Shown here in pieces: positions 23,683 through 32,053 of a DNA stretch of 47,171 bases (position 1 is the first letter of the stretch; each line of letters begins with the position of its first letter). Source of the DNA: Comamonadaceae bacterium. Its GTDB lineage: Bacteria > Pseudomonadota > Gammaproteobacteria > Burkholderiales > Burkholderiaceae_C. The position numbers and the translations under genes are program-made. The notes beneath the pieces are model-generated. The model did no database searches. It was not told the DNA's origin and saw only the letters and a list, made by a program, of their open reading frames with translations. Where the stretch lies: assembly GCA_947458305.1 (NCBI GenBank), contig CANGZO010000001.1, forward strand, positions 1-47,171, in the 5' to 3' direction.

Positions 23683-24794
23683 CCGTGATGGCGCATTTGC
23701 CACTGAAGCGTGGCGTATGCACCCAAAAAGATACCCATGACCGACAAGAAACTGCCCAAGCTGAGGGTAGAAAGTCCCGTCAACCCTTGGCCAAAGGTGC
23801 AACCCATGGCCAACACACCACCGACCCCCATCAAGCTGCCACCGATCAGGTGCAGTACCAAGTCTTCGCGGTGGGCAAAGCTCTCCCACCTGAAAGACCC
23901 CTCCAAGCGCGCACTGATGCAGGCGCCTGCCAATACACCCGCTACCGTGACCATGCCCAGCGTCAGTCTCTTGCTGCCATCGCTGTAGTACAAAAGCGCG
24001 TCCAGCCAGTAACCCACAGGCGCTGTGAAACTCAAGGCCTCCATGCGGCCACTGTGGGTGGTCAAGAAAACAGGCTCCAGCGTCAACGGGTGCTCCGGCA
24101 CAAAACCAAACACGCCAGTCAACCACCAAAAAGCCACCACCAACAAGCCTAGACCCGTACCGGTGACCCAATTGAAAACCGTATGGAAACCGCGCTCTTG
24201 CATGACCCACAGCAGCAGCAACACAGCCACCAAAACTGCCGCCAAACCCAAGGCGTCGGGCAATGTCAAACCAGTCATCGCAGACAACCACTGACCGACA
24301 AAGGGGCCGTGCGGCAAGTTGACACCAATGGGATCAATGAGGTTGACGCGCAAAACCGCAGTCAGGCCTTTCATGGTGGCCAAAGCAGCCACCGCCATGG
24401 CCATCAAGACGACCAAGGACTTCAAGTTGCCGGCGCCCAAGCGCACCAAGGATTTGCTGCTGCAACCTGAAGCCAGCACCATGCCCACACCAAACAACGC
24501 CCCGCCCAAAAGACCGGAGAGCCAACTCAGATGCTTGGAGGCGTAAATGGTTTTGGTCGGTTCGATCCAACCCACCCAAGCCATCGCACCAAAACCCAAC
24601 ATCGCCACAGCCAGGGCCAAGGCCCACTGGCGAAGGCGCGTGGCGTTGCGCATGAGCACCCAGTCACTGATGGCCCCCATGGTGCAAAAGTGCCCCCGGT
24701 GGATCAAAACGCCGGTGGCCAAGGACAGGGCAAAGCCAATGGCCCAAATTTGGACCGTCAGTGTCTGCAATTCATCGGCCGTGATGGGGGGCAT
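23679..24794 (-). CDS. YeeE/YedE family thiosulfate/sulfur transporter
   Basis: This 371-aa integral membrane protein has around nine hydrophobic segments. It belongs to the YeeE/YedE (sulphur transport, DUF395) family, whose characterised members import thiosulfate through conserved cysteines. The expected motifs are present: HRGHFCTMGA (about residues 33-42), SGCSSKSLVRLGAGN (about 108-122) and MGCTFGQGLTG near the C terminus. No TusA/YeeD partner gene is adjacent. It starts 6 bp after cpoB and overlaps tcdA. Substrate assignment is by family only. Confidence 0.88.
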   Translation of the reverse strand: MPPITADELQTLTVQIWAIGFALSLATGVLIHRGHFCTMGAISDWVLMRNATRLRQWALALAVAMLGFGAMAWVGWIEPTKTIYASKHLSWLSGLLGGALFGVGMVLASGCSSKSLVRLGAGNLKSLVVLMAMAVAALATMKGLTAVLRVNLIDPIGVNLPHGPFVGQWLSAMTGLTLPDALGLAAVLVAVLLLLWVMQERGFHTVFNWVTGTGLGLLVVAFWWLTGVFGFVPEHPLTLEPVFLTTHSGRMEALSFTAPVGYWLDALLYYSDGSKRLTLGMVTVAGVLAGACISARLEGSFRWESFAHREDLVLHLIGGSLMGVGGVLAMGCTFGQGLTGLSTLSLGSFLSVMGIFLGAYATLQWQMRHHG

Positions 24795-24800
24795 TCGAAA

Positions 24801-25628
24801 TCAGCGCAAACGACTCAAGCGCTCACGGGCCGTGCCAGCGGTTTCCGTGGCTGGGTAGGCTTTGACCAAATCCTCCAGGGTTTTGCGAGCGGCCTTGAGG
24901 TCTTTGAGTTCCACCTGAACGTTGGAGATGGCCAACATGGCCTCTGCAGCCCTGGGGTGCGTTGGCGACTCGGTCAGCAAGCGTTGGAAGTTGGCCAAAG
25001 CGTCACGGTAAGCCTTGTTGGCGTACTGTGCATTGCCAAGCCAAAAAAGCACCGAAGGCTTGTAAACGCTGGTGGGGTATCGGGAAAGAAAGCCGGCAAA
25101 CGCTGCTTGGGCACCCGGGAAATCGCCTTGCCTAAAGAGCGCCATGGACCGGTCAAAGTCCGCCTTTTCAGCGGGCTCGACCATCGCCTCGCGGCCATCG
25201 ACGCTGACCTTCACAGGCTCAAATCGGCGCAGGCGGTCATCCACCGAAGTCAAGCTGTCTTTTTGTCGAAGTTGAACTTCGGTCAAGTCACGGGCCAAGC
25301 GCTCTTGCGCGCCCAAACTCTGGGCCAAATCGGCACGGAGCTTGTCAATTTGGGTTTGCAAGTCCAGCAAGGCAGAACGCAGTTGTGTCAGTGATTGGTT
25401 GTGCTGCTGGGTCAGCTGAGCGGTCTGCTGGGCTTGCTGCTGGGCTGCTTGTTCCATCAGTGCTCGGTTGGCGGTCTGGGATTGCTCCAAGCGCTGGCGC
25501 AAGTCCAAGATGGCCCGACGCGCTTCGTCATCTCCAAACAAAGCGGCCTGGGCGCTACCCCCGCCAAAAGCCACGCAGAGCAACAAAACAAGGCTGGATT
25601 TTTTCAATCCCCAAAAGGCTGGCGTCAT
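24801..25628 (-). CDS. cpoB: Cell division coordinator CpoB (YbgF)
   Basis: CpoB is a periplasmic protein of the Tol-Pal system that coordinates outer-membrane constriction with peptidoglycan synthesis. The 275-aa product has a Sec signal ending at AQA (residue 28), a Gln-rich coiled coil for trimerisation (about 35-120), and C-terminal TPR repeats (from about 155, RSMALFRQGDFPGAQAAF). I start at the ATG at 25628 because GAGG lies seven bases upstream; a TTG four codons earlier is open but unlikely. It follows pal by 8 bp. Confidence 0.93.
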   Translation of the reverse strand: MTPAFWGLKKSSLVLLLCVAFGGGSAQAALFGDDEARRAILDLRQRLEQSQTANRALMEQAAQQQAQQTAQLTQQHNQSLTQLRSALLDLQTQIDKLRADLAQSLGAQERLARDLTEVQLRQKDSLTSVDDRLRRFEPVKVSVDGREAMVEPAEKADFDRSMALFRQGDFPGAQAAFAGFLSRYPTSVYKPSVLFWLGNAQYANKAYRDALANFQRLLTESPTHPRAAEAMLAISNVQVELKDLKAARKTLEDLVKAYPATETAGTARERLSRLR

Positions 25629-25636
25629 GTCAAACC

Positions 25637-26203
25637 TCAATAGCGGATTTCAACGCGGCGATTTTTCGCCTGGTCAATGTCAGAGCCGCCTTCAGACAAG
25701 AGCTTTTCCTTGCCAAAACTCACTGCCTCCAGTTGCGATTCAGGCACGCCCAACAAGCTCAGGGCCTGGCGAACGGCATCGGCGCGCTTTTGACCCAAGG
25801 CCAAGTTGTATTCACGACCACCGCGGTCATCGGTATGGCCTTCCAGACTGACTTTGCGTTGTTTATTGGCTTGCAAAAACTGGGCATGCGAGGCAATGAC
25901 GGGGCGGGCCTCGGCGCGAATCACAAAACTGTCGTAATCAAAAAAGACCACATGGGCCACACCCACCGGGCCTTGTCCTGCGACTTTGGCATCGACTGTG
26001 ACCGTCGGTATGCCTGTTTGCGCGCCCCCTTGGCCTGCACCAATGCCCTGCACGGCAACGCCAGCGCCAGAACCTGCCGCCGTGCCTGCACCTGCAGAAG
26101 TGGCCGCCTTGTCCTCGACTGGGATGTCGTCCAATTTGACACCCGAGGCACAACCGCTGAGCACGGCACACACCACAACCACTGACCAAATTTGCTTTTT
26201 CAT
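25637..26203 (-). CDS. pal: Peptidoglycan-associated lipoprotein Pal
   Basis: Pal anchors the outer membrane to peptidoglycan and works with TolB during division. The 188-aa precursor has a lipobox LSGC with Cys18, a Gly/Ala-rich linker (about 36-70) and an OmpA-like domain with the peptidoglycan-binding signature SLEGHTDDRGGREYN and KNRRVEI at the end. The ATG at 26203 has GAGG six to seven bases upstream. It lies between tolB and cpoB in the conserved order. Confidence 0.96.
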   Translation of the reverse strand: MKKQIWSVVVVCAVLSGCASGVKLDDIPVEDKAATSAGAGTAAGSGAGVAVQGIGAGQGGAQTGIPTVTVDAKVAGQGPVGVAHVVFFDYDSFVIRAEARPVIASHAQFLQANKQRKVSLEGHTDDRGGREYNLALGQKRADAVRQALSLLGVPESQLEAVSFGKEKLLSEGGSDIDQAKNRRVEIRY

Positions 26204-26239
26204 AATCAACCTCAAGGATAAAAAACTGTCTTCAACGCA

Positions 26240-27526
26240 TCAGGGCCGCACGGGCCCCCAATGGGGTTCGCGCAAATCACCACCCTGGCCTGCCAAACGG
26301 GCCTTAACGCGACCATCCAAGGTGGTGGTCATCAGGGCCTCACCGCCCTGTTGCGTGGCATACACCAACAAACGGCTGTTGGGGGCAAAGCTGGGGCGTT
26401 CATCAAACGCCGTGTCGGTCAATGCGCTGACTTGGCCAGAGACCAAATCCATCAAATGGAGTTTGAAGCCAGAGCCCATGCGCGAGACATAAGCCAACCA
26501 ACGGCCATCGGGACTGATCGCAGGTGAAATGTTGTAGTTGCCCGAAAAAGTGACCCGCTCTGCGGGCCCACCCTGAGAAGGCATTTTGTAAATTTGCGGA
26601 TTTCCGCCCCGGTCGCTGACAAAAAACAAGGTCTGACCATCGGGCGAAAAGGCCGGTTCAGTGTTGATGCTGCCCGTGGTCAAACGCTGTGCGTCACCAC
26701 CTTGCAAGGCCACGCGCCACAATTGCGAGCCACCGTCTCGACTCAAGGTTGCCACAATGGAACGTCCATCGGGCGCCCAGGCTGGCGCACTGTTGGAGCC
26801 TTTGAAATTGGCCACCTCGCGGCGTTGACCTGTAGCCAATTCGTGAACATAGACCACAGGTTTGCGGTTTTCAAAGGATACATAGGCCAATTGGGCGCCG
26901 CTCGGGGACCAAGAAGGCGAGATGATGGGCTCAGGACTGGTGATGGCAGAACGGGCACCCTCGCCATCCGAATCGGCCACCCACAAGCTGTAGCGTCCTG
27001 AGGACTTGGTCACGTAGGCAATGCGCGAGGTGAAAACTCCAGGCGTTCCTGTCAGCTGCTGATAAACCCAGTCAGACAAACGGTGTGCTGACAAACGCAG
27101 GTCAGCGGTGCCTACGGTGTCTTTGAAATCGGCCTTGGGTTCTCCTTTGACCGCATCCCACAAGCGCGCGCGCACATCAAAACGCCCATCGGCCAAGCGG
27201 GTCACAGAGCCGGCCAGCAAGGCTTCTGCAGACAAACTGCGCAGGGCAGACCAATCCGGACGGCTCATCTCATCCAGGGTCAAGTTGCCGGTAGGCAGGG
27301 GTTTGAATTGCCCTGTGCGCGATAAATTCGCCTGGACGATGCTGGCTATTTTTTGTGGTGCTTGGGCTTCCCCCTTAAAGGGTGTCACCAGCACGGGCAA
27401 TTGGGTCATGCCCACACCCGTCACTTCGACCCTGAATTGCGCCCCAGCAGCGCTGCTGAAGGCCGCTGCACACAAAAAGCTGACAAGAGATCCCAAGCAT
27501 CGTGCTGGAAAGGAGAACAAAGTCAT
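26240..27526 (-). CDS. tolB: Tol-Pal system beta-propeller protein TolB
   Basis: TolB is a periplasmic protein linking TolA with Pal. The 428-aa precursor has a signal peptide with a likely cut after Ala29, an N-terminal alpha/beta domain, and a six-bladed propeller seen as repeated SPDG/APDG-type motifs (SWSPSGAQLAY, AWAPDGRSIV, AFSPDGQTLFF, AISPDGRWLAY). I start at the ATG at 27526, which gives a clean signal peptide; the upstream open stretch of 42 codons is unrelated. tolQ, tolR and tolA are not upstream: the neighbouring gene is a divergent msbA-type exporter 155 bp away. Confidence 0.95.
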   Translation of the reverse strand: MTLFSFPARCLGSLVSFLCAAAFSSAAGAQFRVEVTGVGMTQLPVLVTPFKGEAQAPQKIASIVQANLSRTGQFKPLPTGNLTLDEMSRPDWSALRSLSAEALLAGSVTRLADGRFDVRARLWDAVKGEPKADFKDTVGTADLRLSAHRLSDWVYQQLTGTPGVFTSRIAYVTKSSGRYSLWVADSDGEGARSAITSPEPIISPSWSPSGAQLAYVSFENRKPVVYVHELATGQRREVANFKGSNSAPAWAPDGRSIVATLSRDGGSQLWRVALQGGDAQRLTTGSINTEPAFSPDGQTLFFVSDRGGNPQIYKMPSQGGPAERVTFSGNYNISPAISPDGRWLAYVSRMGSGFKLHLMDLVSGQVSALTDTAFDERPSFAPNSRLLVYATQQGGEALMTTTLDGRVKARLAGQGGDLREPHWGPVRP

Positions 27527-27665
27527 GATCGTCTCAGCGCAGATTTCGGTGTAAAAACCGTGATCGTACACCCTGAACCGACGCCATTTCGTGAAATCCA
27601 CACAGATGAAGTGCTGAGCGCACCAGCGCTTGACATGCTCAGAGCTGCGCAAGGTGGGGCCTGCT

Positions 27666-27671
27666 TACAAT
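27666..27671 (+). promoter_or_regulatory. Possible -10 box close to the msbA start
   Basis: TACAAT lies 10 bp before the exporter ATG at 27682, so a transcript would have a leader of only a few bases. No ribosome-binding site is visible and the -35 region is weak. A TTGACA upstream at about 27630 is too far away to pair with it. Confidence 0.3.
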
Positions 27672-27681
27672 CCATGGGCTC

Positions 27682-29475
27682 ATGTCCTCATCCACACCTT
27701 CCACCGCTTCGGCCATCACCCAACCCAGCATTCGCCAAAGGTTGCTGCGTCTGAAGCCTTATTTTGTCCGTCAAAAGTGGGTTTGGGCCCTGGCCATGGG
27801 GGCCACTTTGGTGGCGGCGCTCACCGAACCCTTGATTCCTGCTTTGTTTCAGCCTTTGCTGGACAACGGATTTGCCGAGAACAAGCTGCCTTTGTGGTCG
27901 ATTCCTTTGGCGGTCATTGGTCTGTTTGCTGTGCGTGGCTTGGCGCACTTTGTGGCGCAATATGCCTTGGCCCGGGTCACCAACGACGGCATGGAGAAAC
28001 TGCGCAGCGATCTTTTTGCCAAGTTGGTGCGTTCAGATTTGTCGCTTTTCAGCCGTCAATCGGCCAGCGCCTTGTCCAACACGGTGGTGTACGAGGTGCA
28101 GGTGGGTGCCTCCCAATTGGTCTCTGCACTGATCGGCCTGACGCGCGATGGTTTCACCTTGTTGGCTCTGGTGGGCTATTTGATGTGGCTCAATTGGCAA
28201 TTGACCTTGGTGGTATTCACGGTCGCGCCGGGTTTGAGTTGGATCATGAAGGTGCTGTCGCGTCGGCTTTATGGTTTGACCAAAGAAAGCCAACAAGCAA
28301 CCGACCATCTTGCCTATGTGGTGGAAGAAAACGTGCTGGCTCATCGCGTGGTGCGACTGCATGGCGCTCAGGCTCAGCAAATTGGTCGATTCAATGCGCT
28401 GGGCCAACGCCTGAGACGGTTGGCGCTCAAATCCACGGTGGCTTCAGCGGCCATGACGCCATTGACCCAAATCATGGCGGCCATCGCACTGTCTTTGGTG
28501 TTGGTGATCGCCTTGGTGCAAAGCCGGGATGTGGGCTCCGGCGCAACGGTGGGTGGTTTTGTGGCCTTCATCACCGCCATGCTGATGTTGATTGCACCCA
28601 TCAAACGCTTGGCCGATGTGGCCAACCCCATCACCAGAGGACTGGCCGCCTTGGAAAGGGGCTTGGCACTGATGCACGATGCAGAGGATGAGTCCCAAGG
28701 TCAACACTCACCCCAAAGGGTGAAGGGTGCTATCGAGTGGCAAGACGTGTCTGTTCAGTTTACGGCCGATGGCGAAGCGGCCTTGTCGCATATCCAACTG
28801 GCCGTACAACCCGGTGAAACCGTAGCCTTGGTCGGTACATCCGGTGCCGGAAAAACCACCTTGATCCAACTCTTGCCACGTTTTTTGAACCCCACCAGCG
28901 GCCAGGTGTTGCTGGACGGTGTGCCATTGCCCCAATGGCAGTTGGAGAGCCTGCGCAGCCAATTGGCCATGGTCAGCCAAGATGTCGTGATGCTCAATGA
29001 CAGCTTGGCTGCCAACGTGAGTTTGGGCGAGTCACCCGACAGAGTCAAAGTGGCGCATTGCCTGCAGGCGGCCAATTTGTGGGCCCATGTCCAGACGCTG
29101 CCGAGCGGGATAGACACCGAACTGGGGCACAACGCCAACCAACTCTCAGGTGGGCAAAGGCAGAGGCTGGCCATTGCACGTGCCTTGTACAAAGATGCGC
29201 CAATTTTGATCTTGGACGAGGCTACCTCGGCGCTGGACAACGAATCCGAGCGGCTGGTGCAAGACGCCTTGCAAAAACTGATGCACGGTCGCACCACCTT
29301 GATCGTGGCGCACCGCTTGTCCACCATTGAACACGCCGATCGGGTGATCGTGATGGAGCGCGGCCGCATTGTGGAGCAAGGCGCACCCGCCCAGTTGCTG
29401 GCGCTGGGTGGCGCCTATGCCCGCTTGCACCACCGAGGTGAGTGGACCGGTGAAGCCGAACCGTCCACGGCCTGA
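27682..29475 (+). CDS. msbA: MsbA-type lipid A / lipid ABC exporter
   Basis: MsbA flips lipid A-core from the inner to the outer leaflet of the inner membrane, feeding the Lpt system. The 597-aa protein fuses a six-helix membrane domain (about 30-320) with one ATPase domain carrying Walker A GTSGAGKTT (about 388-396), signature LSGGQRQR, Walker B LILDEATSALD and the switch histidine in IVAHRLST. Overall design and length match MsbA; other lipid exporters of the same family cannot be fully excluded. The stop is 9 bp from the convergent rng stop. Confidence 0.88.
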   Translation: MSSSTPSTASAITQPSIRQRLLRLKPYFVRQKWVWALAMGATLVAALTEPLIPALFQPLLDNGFAENKLPLWSIPLAVIGLFAVRGLAHFVAQYALARVTNDGMEKLRSDLFAKLVRSDLSLFSRQSASALSNTVVYEVQVGASQLVSALIGLTRDGFTLLALVGYLMWLNWQLTLVVFTVAPGLSWIMKVLSRRLYGLTKESQQATDHLAYVVEENVLAHRVVRLHGAQAQQIGRFNALGQRLRRLALKSTVASAAMTPLTQIMAAIALSLVLVIALVQSRDVGSGATVGGFVAFITAMLMLIAPIKRLADVANPITRGLAALERGLALMHDAEDESQGQHSPQRVKGAIEWQDVSVQFTADGEAALSHIQLAVQPGETVALVGTSGAGKTTLIQLLPRFLNPTSGQVLLDGVPLPQWQLESLRSQLAMVSQDVVMLNDSLAANVSLGESPDRVKVAHCLQAANLWAHVQTLPSGIDTELGHNANQLSGGQRQRLAIARALYKDAPILILDEATSALDNESERLVQDALQKLMHGRTTLIVAHRLSTIEHADRVIVMERGRIVEQGAPAQLLALGGAYARLHHRGEWTGEAEPSTA

Positions 29476-29484
29476 CAAGGCCTT

Positions 29485-30957
29485 TTAAAGCAGAACGATG
29501 TCGTATTGCTCGGGGCCCATGCCGGCTTCGACTTGCAGAGAAATAGGCTTGGCGATGAAATCCGAGAGACCCGCCAAGTGCTGGCTTTCCTCGTCCAGCA
29601 GCAAATCGATGACGGCAGAGGTGGCCACGATGCGGAACTCGCGCGGGTTGAACTGACGCGCTTCGCGCAAGATCTCGCGCAGGATGTCATAGACCACCGA
29701 GCGCGGCGTCTTGACGATGCCTTTGCCCTGACAGCTGGGGCAAGGCTCGCACAGCATGTGGGCCAATGATTCGCGGGTGCGTTTGCGGGTCATCTCCAGC
29801 AAACCCAAAGACGAAAAACCGCCCGCCATGGTTTTGACCCGATCTCGGGCGAGCTGCTTGCGGAACTCGGACAGCACGGCATCTTGGTGCTCGAGGCGGG
29901 CCATGTCGATGAAGTCAGCGATGACAATGCCGCCCAAATTGCGCAGGCGCAGTTGTCGTGCAATGGCCTGAGCAGCTTCCAAGTTGGTCTTGAAGATGGT
30001 GTCCTCGAAATTGCGCGCACCGACGTAACCGCCGGTGTTGACGTCCACAGTGGTCAGGGCTTCCGTTTGGTCGATGATCAGATAGCCACCCGATTTCAGG
30101 TCTACCCTGCGGCCCAGCGCCTTGGCTATTTCTTCGTCGATCGCATAGAGGTCAAAGATGGGTCGCTCGCCCTTGTAATGCTGCAAGCGCTCAGCAGCTT
30201 TGGGCATGAACTCCTGCCCAAAAGCCTGAAGCTTGGCAAACTGCTCTTGCGAATCGATCCGAATGCTTTGGGTGGCCTCGCCCACCAAGTCACGCAAAAC
30301 CCTTTGCAAAAGCGTCAGATCTTGGTGCAACAAGGAGCCGGGCGGCAATCGCATAGAAGCTTCCTTGATTCGTGCCCAGGTCTTGCGCAGGTAGGCAATG
30401 TCGTCCTGCAACTCCTCGTCACTGGAGTCTTCGGCATTGGTGCGCAATATGAAGCCGCCCCCGGCAGGGCCCACCAAGGCCTGCAGCCTTTGGCGAAGCG
30501 CATCGCGCTGGTCAGCCGGGATTTTTTGCGATACCCCAATGTGGTCGTCTTGCGGCAAGAACACCAGATGCCGCCCCGCGATGCTGATTTGCGTCGACAA
30601 ACGGGCACCTTTGGAGCCCATGGGGTCCTTGATGACCTGCACCATGATGGCGCGGCCCTCGAACACCTGTTTTTCAATGGGCACCAGCGGCTGGCCCGAG
30701 CGAGCCGCAGAGGTCTCGCCCTCGGCATGCTTTTGCCACAAGTCGGCCACATGCAAAAAAGCCGCTTTATCCAGACCAATGTCGATGAAGGCCGATTGCA
30801 TGCCCGGCAGTACGCGGGCGACTTTGCCCAGGTACACATTGCCCACCAGACCGCGCTCAAGCGTGCGCTCGACATGCAGCTCTTGCACAGCGCCCAACTC
30901 GACCACTGCGACCCGTGTTTCCTGGGGCGACCAATTGACCAAAATATCTTGTTGCAT
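29485..30957 (-). CDS. rng: Ribonuclease G
   Basis: RNase G is an endoribonuclease that matures 16S rRNA and cleaves some mRNAs. The 490-aa product has an S1 domain near the N terminus (GNVYLGKVARVLPGMQSAF), the catalytic DNase-I-like domain with IADFIDM holding the metal-binding aspartates, and the zinc-link CEPCPSCQGKG. It lacks the long disordered tail of RNase E, so RNase G is the better call. It is the last gene of the yebC-to-rng run, 23 bp after maf, matching the yhdE-rng pairing of E. coli. Confidence 0.95.
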   Translation of the reverse strand: MQQDILVNWSPQETRVAVVELGAVQELHVERTLERGLVGNVYLGKVARVLPGMQSAFIDIGLDKAAFLHVADLWQKHAEGETSAARSGQPLVPIEKQVFEGRAIMVQVIKDPMGSKGARLSTQISIAGRHLVFLPQDDHIGVSQKIPADQRDALRQRLQALVGPAGGGFILRTNAEDSSDEELQDDIAYLRKTWARIKEASMRLPPGSLLHQDLTLLQRVLRDLVGEATQSIRIDSQEQFAKLQAFGQEFMPKAAERLQHYKGERPIFDLYAIDEEIAKALGRRVDLKSGGYLIIDQTEALTTVDVNTGGYVGARNFEDTIFKTNLEAAQAIARQLRLRNLGGIVIADFIDMARLEHQDAVLSEFRKQLARDRVKTMAGGFSSLGLLEMTRKRTRESLAHMLCEPCPSCQGKGIVKTPRSVVYDILREILREARQFNPREFRIVATSAVIDLLLDEESQHLAGLSDFIAKPISLQVEAGMGPEQYDIVLL

Positions 30958-30980
30958 GGGTGGAATCGGATTGAAAAATT

Positions 30981-31583
30981 TCAGCAGCGCACGCGCAAAC
31001 TGCGCAGCAGGGCGGCAGTTTCAAAAAGAGGCAGTCCCATGATGCCCGAATAACTGCCCCGAATCTGCTCAATATAGGCAGCCGCCCTGCCCTGCACCCC
31101 GTAAGCACCGGCTTTGCCTATGGGTTCACCTGTGGCCACGTAGGCCTTGATCTGTGCAAGCGACATGGGGGCAAAGCGCACCCAAGACTCCGACACGGCC
31201 GACACCCGCTTGGCCCCCTTTTGCACCGCCACGGCCGTCAACACGCGGTGGTTTTGACCCGCCAGACGTTTCAGCATGCGGACCGCATCGGCTTCGTCTG
31301 CGGGTTTGCCCAAAATCTCAGGCCCCAAGCACACGGTGGTGTCGGCACACAGCACGGGCGCAGCAGGCAAGCCCTGGCGCTTCAAACGCTGAACCGCCGC
31401 ATCGAGTTTGAGGCCGGTGACCCGCGCCACATAACGCGCAGGCGCTTCAGCGCCCCGCACGTCTTCCAAAGCTTCGGCGTCTTCATCGGACCCGGCCAAC
31501 AACAGCCGATGAGCCACACCGATTTGGTCCAGCAGCTGGCTGCGCCGAGGGCTTTGGGAGGCAAGGTAAATGAAATCGCTCAT
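30981..31583 (-). CDS. maf: Maf-family nucleotide pyrophosphatase (YhdE-like)
   Basis: Maf proteins hydrolyse dTTP, UTP and modified nucleotides to monophosphates, a house-cleaning role that can affect septation. The 200-aa product has the signature LASQSPRRSQLL (about 7-18), ADTTVCLG, and GKAGAYGVQGRAAAYIEQI followed by GSYSGIMGLPLFET. The latter matches the YhdE (dTTP/UTP) group rather than the YceF group. It overlaps rlmH by four bases. Confidence 0.93.
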   Translation of the reverse strand: MSDFIYLASQSPRRSQLLDQIGVAHRLLLAGSDEDAEALEDVRGAEAPARYVARVTGLKLDAAVQRLKRQGLPAAPVLCADTTVCLGPEILGKPADEADAVRMLKRLAGQNHRVLTAVAVQKGAKRVSAVSESWVRFAPMSLAQIKAYVATGEPIGKAGAYGVQGRAAAYIEQIRGSYSGIMGLPLFETAALLRSLRVRC

Positions 31584-32047
31584 TCGCGGTGATAGGGGTG
31601 GTTGGCGTTGATGGACCAGGCTCGGTAGAGCTGCTCGATCAAGAGCACCCGGGCCATGGCGTGGGGCAAAGTCATGTCGGACAAGCGGATGCGCTCATGC
31701 GCACCCTGGCGAAAATCGGGCTCCAGCCCATCTGGGCCACCAATGACCAAGGCCACATCGTCACCGCCAAGCTGCCAGCTGGTCAAGCGCGTGGCCAGAG
31801 CCTGCGTGGTGAGGTGGGTGCCGCGCTCGTCAAGCACCACGATGCGGGTGCCACGAGGAATGGCGGCTTCGATGCGCTGGCGCTCGGCCGCATAAAGATT
31901 GGACAAGGTTTTCGAGCCCCGGGGCTCGGTTTTGACAGCCTTGAGCTCGACCTTGAGCTCAGGCGGAAAGCGTTTGGCGTAGTCGTCCCAAGCTGTTTGA
32001 GCCCAATCGGGCACACGCAGGCCGACCGCAACGATCAGCAGCTTCAT
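31580..32047 (-). CDS. rlmH: 23S rRNA pseudouridine-1915 N3-methyltransferase
   Basis: RlmH methylates pseudouridine 1915 in helix 69 of 23S rRNA on assembled 70S ribosomes. The 155-aa length equals that of E. coli. The SPOUT-fold knot is evident: LVIGGPDGL, RIRLSDMTLPHAMARVLL and the C-terminal NHPYHRE, a diagnostic ending. It follows rsfS by 6 bp, a pairing conserved widely, and overlaps maf by ATGA. Confidence 0.96.
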   Translation of the reverse strand: MKLLIVAVGLRVPDWAQTAWDDYAKRFPPELKVELKAVKTEPRGSKTLSNLYAAERQRIEAAIPRGTRIVVLDERGTHLTTQALATRLTSWQLGGDDVALVIGGPDGLEPDFRQGAHERIRLSDMTLPHAMARVLLIEQLYRAWSINANHPYHRE

Positions 32048-32053
32048 GCAGGA

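Noticed and set aside
29460..29484. Terminator between msbA and rng (GGCC...GGCCTTTT)
   Set aside because: The stem is only four to five base pairs and overlaps the msbA stop; too weak to call.
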